A stretch of 5,785 nucleotides of DNA from Phycisphaerales bacterium (GTDB taxonomy: Bacteria; Planctomycetota; Phycisphaerae; Sedimentisphaerales; Anaerohalosphaeraceae). Positions 1-4,982 of this stretch are shown here, in pieces (within the stretch, counting starts at the first letter, position 1; the number at the start of each line of letters is the position of its first letter). A program made the translations under genes and the position numbers. The stretch covers positions 2,122 through 7,906 of the forward strand of contig PMBP01000294.1 of the NCBI GenBank assembly GCA_003152975.1, in the 5' to 3' direction. The notes under the pieces were generated by a model. That model saw only the letters and a program-made list of their open reading frames with translations, did no database searches and was not told where the DNA came from.

Positions 1-959
1 TTGGACCATTCCAGCGATTCCTTGACATGATTATCCATATAGGTCCCGGTCCACTCGCACTGCTCCAGGGCCAGACCGTCCATCACCTTCTTAACATCGT
101 CCGGCAGAGCATCCCAGGCCTTCTGGTTCATCACCACCGCAAACGGATAGATCACCGTCTCCGTCAGCGTCACAAATTTGCACTGCTCAGCGAATTTGAA
201 ATCCTTCATCACTTCCGCCGAGGAATACAGGCCCTGCACCACGCCCTTCTGCAGGGCGTCCGGCGTCTCGGACATCGGCATCCCCGCCACCTCGGCGCCC
301 CAGGCCTTGAGGATATCCCCCGCCCCGCCCGATGCGCGAAGCGCAACGCCCTTGATATCTTCGACCGTGCGGATCGCCTTTTTGCTCATGATGTTCGACG
401 GCGCCGTCGCAAACATCGTCAGCACCTTGACCTTCGCAAACGATTCGGGTTTGTACTTGTTATAGAGGTCCCACAGCACCAGCGACCCGACCTTGGCGTT
501 GGGAATCCCCAGCGGCAGGGCCGTGCCGTTCTCAAACACGAACCGCCCCGGCTGATAAGCCATGCACAGGCAACCAATATCGGCTTGCCCGGCGATCACG
601 CCGTCGATCATCCCCTTGGCATCCAGCAGCGTACCGCCCGGGAAAGTCGCGATCTGCACCTTGCCATTGGTACGCTTCTGGACTTCTTCTTTCCAGCGTT
701 CCATCTGTATGCACGGGAAGGTCGCCGCCGGCGGGAAATTGGCGTACTTCAGATTGATCGCGCCTGCCTTGGCCGGTTCGGCGGGCTTGGAAGCTTCCGC
801 CGGTTTGGCCGCTTCTGCGGGTTTTGCTGTTTCGGCCGGCTTGGCCGCTTCGGTTTTGGTTTTAACCGGTTTTGTCTTGACCGGTTCTTTCTTGGTGCAG
901 CCAACCATCAATCCCATCGCCGCCACAACTGCCACAACCAACATCCATCTTGTCTTCAT
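1..959 (-). CDS. dctP: TRAP transporter substrate-binding lipoprotein, DctP family (3' end cut by window)
   Basis: Extracytoplasmic receptor of a tripartite ATP-independent periplasmic (TRAP) transporter. It binds an organic acid anion and delivers it to DctQ/DctM membrane partners, which are not in the window and could lie beyond position 1. I read 319 residues before the edge. A signal peptide with Lys2/Arg4 and a hydrophobic core ends at LMVGC, so Cys21 is the likely lipidated residue. Residues 22-66 are a Lys/Pro/Ala/Glu linker with four AAKPAE-like repeats. The DctP fold starts near residue 69 (LKYANFPP) and includes FPGGTL (106-111), VEDIKG (199-204) and LRASGG (207-212). Arg208 aligns with the arginine that usually salt-bridges the ligand carboxylate. 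I chose ATG 959 because GGAG lies 8 bases upstream and a basic n-region follows. An in-frame ATG at 977, 12 bases after a strong GGAGGAGGG, would add MSGDTD. The gene follows paaK by 112 bases on the same strand. The ligand is unknown; an aryl acid is inferred from neighbours only. Confidence 0.88.
   Translation of the reverse strand, partial: MKTRWMLVVAVVAAMGLMVGCTKKEPVKTKPVKTKTEAAKPAETAKPAEAAKPAEASKPAEPAKAGAINLKYANFPPAATFPCIQMERWKEEVQKRTNGKVQIATFPGGTLLDAKGMIDGVIAGQADIGCLCMAYQPGRFVFENGTALPLGIPNAKVGSLVLWDLYNKYKPESFAKVKVLTMFATAPSNIMSKKAIRTVEDIKGVALRASGGAGDILKAWGAEVAGMPMSETPDALQKGVVQGLYSSAEVMKDFKFAEQCKFVTLTETVIYPFAVVMNQKAWDALPDDVKKVMDGLALEQCEWTGTYMDNHVKESLEWS
777..848 (-). repeat. Four 18-base tandem repeats encoding the AAKPAE linker
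   Basis: Four consecutive six-codon units encode AAKPAE, TAKPAE, AAKPAE and ASKPAE (residues 38-61 of the TRAP receptor). Synonymous codons differ between units, so the protein sequence is more conserved than the DNA. The linker probably holds the binding domain away from the lipid anchor. Copy number could vary by slippage. Its complement on the plus strand gives a false Phe/Gly/Leu-rich open frame. Confidence 0.85.
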
Positions 960-1071
960 GTCAGTGTCTCCACTCATTGGATTTTCGATCCCTCCTCCGT
1001 TTTCGGATTTTGGGTTCGGTTTCGGAAACAATTGAAAATTGATAATCGAAAATTGAAAATTTGGTTTCCTT
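960..1071. other. paaK-TRAP receptor intergenic region, A/T-rich
   Basis: This 112-base gap between paaK and the TRAP receptor is much richer in A/T than the genes around it. It holds the GAAAATT repeats, two copies of the 9-mer ATCGAAAAT (one on each strand) and two purine-rich ribosome-binding-like stretches, GGAG at 968-971 and GGAGGAGGG at 990-998 on the minus strand. I see no inverted repeat with a T-run, so no intrinsic terminator is evident after paaK and read-through into the receptor gene is possible. I found no convincing -35/-10 pair for a separate promoter. Confidence 0.6.
1030..1061. repeat. A/T-rich direct repeat, 11-mer AATTGAAAATT twice, 21-base period
   Basis: AATTGAAAATT occurs exactly at 1030-1040 and 1051-1061. 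A further GAAAATT at 1048-1054 gives three GAAAATT copies in 28 bases. The 21-base period is about two helical turns, so the copies face the same side of the DNA. There is no inverted partner, so this is not a hairpin. It could be an operator, an upstream A/T element for the TRAP gene or a remnant of a dispersed intergenic repeat; the sequence does not decide between them. Confidence 0.6.
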
Positions 1072-2361
1072 CTATTTGATTTCGCCTTTCGACGCAAAAA
1101 ACACCCGCTTGGCCTTACCTTCCTGCCGGGCCAGCTTGCCGATCGGGAACACATCGCCCTTGGGGCTAAATCCCAGGGTCTCCTTCAAAACCTTCTCGAC
1201 CATATACCCGGTCACCTGCGGCTCGGCCTCGACATGCACCGTCACCTCGCGGATACCGTCGGTGTCATCGACGAGGATCTGGTAATTCGACCCCACGCCC
1301 GGGATCTGCATCAGGGCCTGCTCGACCTGCTTGGGGAAGAAGTTGACTCCCTTGAAGATCAGCATGTCGTCCACGCGCCCGGTGATCGGGGCGATCCGCG
1401 CATGCGTCCGCCCGCATGCGCATCGCTTTCGCGACAGGATCCGCGACAGGTCGCCCGTGCGGAAACGGATCACCGGCAGCGCCTGCCGCGTCAGCGAGGT
1501 CACCACCAGTTCGCCTTCCTGCCCGTCAGGAACCGCTTTTTCGCTTCCCGCCTCCAGAATCTCGACAATATAATGATCCTCCCACACATGCGTTCCGTCG
1601 TGGGCCTTGCAGTCCATGCCGAGCGTCCCCACCCCGCCGGTCTCGGTCATGCCGTAGATATCGAAAACCTCGGCGTTCAATCCCGCCGCCAGTTTGTTCT
1701 TCATCGATTCCGAAAAGGTCTCGGCCCCGAAGATGCCGATTTTGACCGTATCGAGTTTCTGTCCCGTCTCCTGCAGGACCTCCATGATCCGCACGCCGTA
1801 GCTGACCACGCCGGTCAGTATCCGCGCGCCAAAATCGTTGGCCAGCCGGATCTGCCGCGGCGTATTTCCCGCCCCGGCCGGCACGATAAACAGCCCCGCC
1901 TCCCGCGCCCCATGATACATCCCGAACCCGCCGTTGAACAATCCGAACGACGGCGTGATCTGCGCCACATCGCCCTTCTCGGCCCCGGCCATACAGTAAC
2001 ACCGCGCCATGCACTGGCCCCACTGGTGCAGGTCCGAATCCGTGTAGGGCATCACCACCGGCGTGCCCGTCGATCCACTGGACATGTGCATCTCGACGAT
2101 CTGCCAAACGGGAACACAGCACAGCTTCAGCGGATAGGCCAGGCGAAACAGATCCTTATCCATCAGCGGCAACTTCGTGACATCGTCCGCCGAGCGGATC
2201 TCGTCGGGCGACACCCCCCGCTCGCTAATGCGGGCACGAAACAGGTCGTTGGACGCGGATACATTCCGCACCACCTGCCGCAACCGCTCACTTTGCAGGC
2301 CGTGCAACTCGTCCTGCGAGGCCGTCTCCAACGGCTTCTCGAAAAATCCGGCTTCCATCAT
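1072..2361 (-). CDS. paaK: Phenylacetate-CoA ligase (AMP-forming), PaaK family
   Basis: Adenylate-forming cytoplasmic enzyme: arylacetate + ATP + CoA gives arylacetyl-CoA + AMP + PPi. The product of 429 residues is full length for PaaK (about 430-440). Motifs in order: phosphate-binding loop SSGSTGTP (94-101), IFGAETFSE (210-218), nucleotide-binding YGMTETGG (236-243), RFRTGD (299-304), the family-typical CACGR cysteine pair (314-318), hinge GRVDDML (328-334), FKGVNFFPKQVE (336-347) and EGKAKRV near the C-terminus, where Lys416 is the expected catalytic lysine. I chose ATG 2361: AGGAG lies 6 bases upstream, and the ATG overlaps the iorB stop as ATGA. A TTG at 2367 would sit directly against that ribosome site, and a second ATG at 2358 is possible. 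Last of the three coupled genes. Substrate could be phenyl-, hydroxyphenyl- or indoleacetate; pairing with IorAB favours an arylacetate over benzoate. A coenzyme F390 synthetase role, seen for relatives in methanogens, is unlikely here. Confidence 0.93.
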   Translation of the reverse strand: MMEAGFFEKPLETASQDELHGLQSERLRQVVRNVSASNDLFRARISERGVSPDEIRSADDVTKLPLMDKDLFRLAYPLKLCCVPVWQIVEMHMSSGSTGTPVVMPYTDSDLHQWGQCMARCYCMAGAEKGDVAQITPSFGLFNGGFGMYHGAREAGLFIVPAGAGNTPRQIRLANDFGARILTGVVSYGVRIMEVLQETGQKLDTVKIGIFGAETFSESMKNKLAAGLNAEVFDIYGMTETGGVGTLGMDCKAHDGTHVWEDHYIVEILEAGSEKAVPDGQEGELVVTSLTRQALPVIRFRTGDLSRILSRKRCACGRTHARIAPITGRVDDMLIFKGVNFFPKQVEQALMQIPGVGSNYQILVDDTDGIREVTVHVEAEPQVTGYMVEKVLKETLGFSPKGDVFPIGKLARQEGKAKRVFFASKGEIK

Positions 2362-2945
2362 GCGCAACTCCTGCCGATGTCAAACGCCTTGAGGTTCATC
2401 TCCCGAAACTTCGGCTTGACCGAGTCCTCGATTGCCCTCTTCCACGCCTCCATAGGCAGATCCAGGCCCGTCGATAGCGCCCCCAGCAAGACCACATTGG
2501 CCGCCCGGATATCGCCGACCTCGACGGCCCGCTTGCCGGCGTCGAAATAGATCAGCCGCGGAAAAACCGACCGCAGCTTGGCTTCCACATCCTTGGGGTA
2601 CTTGGCCGCCCCCATCGACACCGTCACCGGCGTGATCGTCTGCGAATTGACCACGACCAGCCCGCCGGGCGCCAGATACTCGGCATACCGAAGGGCCTCT
2701 ATCTGCTCCAGCGCACACAGCACCCGCGCTGTGCCCCGGGCCACCAGCGGACTATAGACCTTCTTGCCGTAGCGGATCTGCCCGATCACCGAGCCGCCCC
2801 GCTGGGCCATGCCGTGGACCTCGTTGGTCTTAACATCGTTACCGGCGATCATCGCCGCCTTGGCCAGGATCTCGCTGGCAAGCAGGATACCCTGCCCGCC
2901 CACGCCCGCCAATACCACGCTTTCAATGGCGCCGTTGTCGCTCAT
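2358..2945 (-). CDS. iorB: Indolepyruvate:ferredoxin oxidoreductase, beta subunit
   Basis: Small subunit of the IorAB complex, which oxidatively decarboxylates aryl-2-ketoacids to arylacyl-CoA with ferredoxin as electron acceptor. The 195 residues match the usual size of about 190-200. The whole protein is the gamma-type domain of the pyruvate:ferredoxin oxidoreductase superfamily: a Rossmann-like start VVLAGVGGQGILLASEIL (10-27), the signature EVHGMAQRGGSV (42-53) and GALSTGLDLP (155-164). No Fe-S cysteine motif is present, as expected, since the clusters sit in IorA. ATG 2945 is the start because GGAGGAG lies 5 bases upstream and the ATG overlaps the iorA TGA as ATGA, indicating translational coupling. 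The frame is open further upstream to 3014, but that stretch lies inside the iorA ferredoxin domain and is not family-like. Its own stop overlaps the paaK start. Confidence 0.95.
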   Translation of the reverse strand: MSDNGAIESVVLAGVGGQGILLASEILAKAAMIAGNDVKTNEVHGMAQRGGSVIGQIRYGKKVYSPLVARGTARVLCALEQIEALRYAEYLAPGGLVVVNSQTITPVTVSMGAAKYPKDVEAKLRSVFPRLIYFDAGKRAVEVGDIRAANVVLLGALSTGLDLPMEAWKRAIEDSVKPKFREMNLKAFDIGRSCA

Positions 2946-4693
2946 AGTTTCTCCTCCACGGCCGAGATCGCGCCGAACGCGCACATCTGCTGGCATAAGC
3001 TGCACCCGTTGCAAAGAAACTCGTTAATGAATGGCTTCTTCTGACCGCCGTCAATCGCCGGACAACCGATCCGAACGCACGCCCGACAGGCCTTGCACAA
3101 GTCTTGGTTGATCCGCCGAACAGGTCCGACTTTTTTCTTTTCATGAAGCGGACACCCCCCCCGCGAGACAATCAGCGACGGCTCCTTGACCGACAACTCT
3201 TCATTGAGGACTTCCAGCGTCTCGTTGGTATTATACGGGTTGATCGTCCGCACCCGCTTAAAGCCGCACGCACGGCCGATCTCCTCGATGGAGATCGTCA
3301 CGGTCGGCTCGCCCATCAGCGTTTGTCCCGTCCCAGGATGGTCCTGATGGCCGGTCATCGCGGTCGTTCGGTTATCGACGACGATGATCTTCGAGCAGCC
3401 CTTGTTGTAGGCGATATCCATCAGGCCCGTCACGCCCGAATGAAAGAAGGTCGAATCGCCGACAATCCCCACGATTGTCCGCTTGTCGCCCGCCTTATCC
3501 AGGCCGTGCGCCATGGAGATGCCGCCGCCCATACACAGGATAATATCCAGCCGGTTTAGCGGTTTGAACGCCCCCAGACTGTAGCAGCCGATATCGCCGG
3601 TGACGATCACATCGTACTTGCCGAGGGCCGCAAACACGCCCCGATGCGGACAGCCCGGACACAGCACCGGCGGCCGCGCCGGAAGCTCGTCGGCAAACGG
3701 CGTCGGCGTTTCCGCCGGGACCTCGCGACCCTCCATCTTCGCCCGGCTGGCCTGCAGCGTCGTCACCGAAAGCTCGCCGATGTTCGGCACGAATTGTTTA
3801 CCCACGCAGGCGATCCCCATCGCCTTGATGTGCTCTTCGAGGAAATCGTCCAGCTCTTCGACGATCAGCACCTTCTGCACGCTGCCTGCGAATTGCCGGA
3901 TCAGGTCGTCGGGATACGGGTACGAAAATCCCAGCTTCAGCGCCGACGCCTCCGGCCAGACCTCGCGGACATACTGATAGGCGATCGACGCGGTAATGAT
4001 CCCCAGCGACTTGTCCCGCCACTCGATCCGGTTGGCCGGCGACGAACAGGCGTCCGCCCGCAGCTTGCCGAGCCGATCCTCGACCGTCCGCCGCATGACC
4101 CGCGCCCACTGCGGCACCGGAACCCATCGCGGCGGATTTTTCTCCAGGCCGATCGTCCGCGTATTCTCCACCCGCTCGGCCAACTCCACGATGCTCCGCG
4201 AATGGCTCACCCGCGTCGTCGTTCGCACGATCACGGGCGTCTTGTACTTTTCCGAAATCTCGATCCCCAGCTTCAGGAAATCCTTGGCCTCTTGGCTGTC
4301 CGACGGCTCCAGCAGCGGAATCTTCGCAAACCTTGCGTAATTCCGCGTGTCCTGCTCGTTCTGTGAGGAGTGCATGCCCGGATCGTCGGCGACGATCGCC
4401 ACAAAGCCCCCTTCCACACCCAGATAACTCAGCGTCATCAGCGGGTCGGCCGCGACATTGAGCCCCACATGTTTCATCGTTACGATCGCCCGCGCCCCGG
4501 CGCAGGCCGCCGCCGCCGCGACCTCGAAGGCCACCTTCTCGTTCGGCGACCACTCGCAGTAGATCGCCGGTTTGAATTTGACGGCGTTCTCCAAAATCTC
4601 CGTCGAAGGCGTACCCGGATACCCGCAGGCCACGGTCACCCCGGCCTCGTACACCCCCCGGGCGAACGCCTCATTGCCCGACAGAATCTGCAT
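2942..4693 (-). CDS. iorA: Indolepyruvate:ferredoxin oxidoreductase, alpha subunit
   Basis: Catalytic subunit: aryl-2-ketoacid + CoA + oxidised ferredoxin gives arylacyl-CoA + CO2 + reduced ferredoxin, cytoplasmic, in principle reversible. 583 residues, close to the family's roughly 600. Order of parts: pyrimidine-binding domain with GYPGTPSTEIL (24-34) and EWSPNEKVAFE (47-57, Glu52 a likely cofactor-activating residue); a middle domain; thiamine-diphosphate domain with CPGCPHRG (345-352), GDIGC (366-370), the Mg/diphosphate motif starting GDSTFF (412-417) and DNRTTAMTGHQDHPGTG (440-456); and a C-terminal double ferredoxin domain. Cluster one is C533, C536, C539, C544 followed by Pro; cluster two is C561, C564, C567, C571. 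All eight ligands are present. ATG 4693 has AGGA 4 bases upstream. First gene of the iorA-iorB-paaK unit, with a candidate promoter about 90 bases upstream. Such enzymes are usually oxygen sensitive. Confidence 0.97.
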   Translation of the reverse strand: MQILSGNEAFARGVYEAGVTVACGYPGTPSTEILENAVKFKPAIYCEWSPNEKVAFEVAAAAACAGARAIVTMKHVGLNVAADPLMTLSYLGVEGGFVAIVADDPGMHSSQNEQDTRNYARFAKIPLLEPSDSQEAKDFLKLGIEISEKYKTPVIVRTTTRVSHSRSIVELAERVENTRTIGLEKNPPRWVPVPQWARVMRRTVEDRLGKLRADACSSPANRIEWRDKSLGIITASIAYQYVREVWPEASALKLGFSYPYPDDLIRQFAGSVQKVLIVEELDDFLEEHIKAMGIACVGKQFVPNIGELSVTTLQASRAKMEGREVPAETPTPFADELPARPPVLCPGCPHRGVFAALGKYDVIVTGDIGCYSLGAFKPLNRLDIILCMGGGISMAHGLDKAGDKRTIVGIVGDSTFFHSGVTGLMDIAYNKGCSKIIVVDNRTTAMTGHQDHPGTGQTLMGEPTVTISIEEIGRACGFKRVRTINPYNTNETLEVLNEELSVKEPSLIVSRGGCPLHEKKKVGPVRRINQDLCKACRACVRIGCPAIDGGQKKPFINEFLCNGCSLCQQMCAFGAISAVEEKL

Positions 4694-4743
4694 AACTTCC
4701 TCTCGGTATTTGTTTTCGATCTGCCCTACAATTCAGTTCCACT

Positions 4744-4770
4744 CCCGAACCGGCGAACCGGAAATTCGGG
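4744..4770 (-). promoter_or_regulatory. Bulged hairpin in the predicted iorA leader
   Basis: On the RNA made toward iorA, an outer six-base-pair stem CCCGAA/TTCGGG encloses a three-base T bulge on the 5' side and an inner four-pair CCGG/CCGG stem capped by a UUCG loop. It lies roughly 12 bases after the predicted transcription start and 50 bases before the start codon. No U-run follows, so it is not a typical terminator; RNA stabilisation or leader regulation is a guess. Read on the plus strand the same palindrome also lacks a T-run. Confidence 0.45.
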
Positions 4771-4788
4771 GTTTCTATCGAAGAGAAC

Positions 4789-4817
4789 ATTTTACCGACC
4801 CCCCATCGAAAATGCAA
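4789..4817 (-). promoter_or_regulatory. Candidate sigma70-like promoter for iorA-iorB-paaK
   Basis: Minus-strand -35 TTGCAT (4817-4812) and -10 TAAAAT (4794-4789) are separated by 17 bases. The -10 matches TATAAT at 5 of 6 positions; the -35 keeps only TTG. Transcription would start near 4782, giving a leader of about 90 bases. A weak -35 overlapped by direct repeats suggests activator or repressor control, which is inference. Confidence 0.5.
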
Positions 4818-4833
4818 ATCCCCCATCCAAAAT
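4800..4833. repeat. 14-base direct repeat, 20-base period, over the iorA -35 region
   Basis: CCCCCATCGAAAAT (4800-4813) and CCCCCATCCAAAAT (4820-4833) differ at one base and are 20 bases apart, about two helical turns. The first overlaps the -35 and spacer of the candidate iorA promoter; the second lies just upstream. This is the geometry of tandem binding sites for a transcription regulator. No regulator gene is in the window. Confidence 0.5.
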
Positions 4834-4891
4834 TCTACCACCGGCGACGGCTGCCCCCCCTCCCAGCTACCCCGGATTTCCGATCGATGGA

Positions 4892-4920
4892 TTGACTTTG
4901 CCCCGGCAAGGCCGTAGGAT
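4892..4920 (+). promoter_or_regulatory. Sigma70-like promoter for gpmI
   Basis: TTGACT (4892-4897) and TAGGAT (4915-4920) are separated by exactly 17 bases, matching consensus at 5 of 6 and 4 of 6 positions. Transcription would begin near 4927, leaving a leader of about 56 bases before the gpmI start codon. This is the best promoter match in the window and suits a constitutive housekeeping gene. Confidence 0.65.
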
Positions 4921-4982
4921 GGCGCGGTTATCTCCGATGGGAGTATGCAGATTCGTATTCACTCTGGAAGACAGGAAGTTTC

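Larger units (their letters stand above)
4694..4982. other. Divergent intergenic region between iorA and gpmI
   Basis: 289 bases without a supported gene. Reading from iorA outward it holds the iorA ribosome site (GAGAGG, 4699-4704), a TTTTCGAT at 4713-4720, a hairpin at 4744-4770, a candidate iorA promoter at 4789-4817, a direct repeat at 4800-4833, a C7 run at 4854-4860, the gpmI promoter at 4892-4920 and the gpmI ribosome site AGGAAG at 4973-4978. The two predicted transcription starts are about 145 bases apart. The open frames crossing it have no family-like sequence or start context. Confidence 0.65.

Noticed and set aside
777..848. Tandem repeats as a CRISPR array
   Set aside because: The 18-base units are contiguous without spacers and code in frame for the lipoprotein linker.
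1021..1071. Intrinsic terminator after paaK
   Set aside because: The A/T-rich elements are direct, not inverted, repeats, and no GC-rich stem with a T-run was found on the minus strand.
27..1079. Plus-strand open frame of 350 codons with a Gly/Phe/Arg-rich stretch
   Set aside because: It is the antisense of the TRAP receptor; the Gly/Phe-rich part is the complement of the KPAE repeat linker, and nothing in it looks like a known family.
2362..2367. TTG at 2367 as the paaK start
   Set aside because: It would abut the AGGAG ribosome site with no spacer; ATG 2361 has a 6-base spacer and an ATGA overlap with iorB.
1234..2550. Plus-strand open frame of 438 codons
   Set aside because: Antisense to paaK and iorB, His/Arg/Pro-rich as expected for a high-GC shadow frame, no recognisable domain.
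2923..3171. Minus-strand 82-codon frame in the iorA ferredoxin region, suggesting a frameshift
   Set aside because: The iorA frame is intact to its stop with all eight Fe-S cysteines, so there is no frameshift.
4694..4982. Small gene, tRNA, riboswitch or mobile-element end in the divergent region
   Set aside because: No cloverleaf, conserved riboswitch core, terminal inverted repeats or target duplication visible; promoters and short repeats account for the notable parts.
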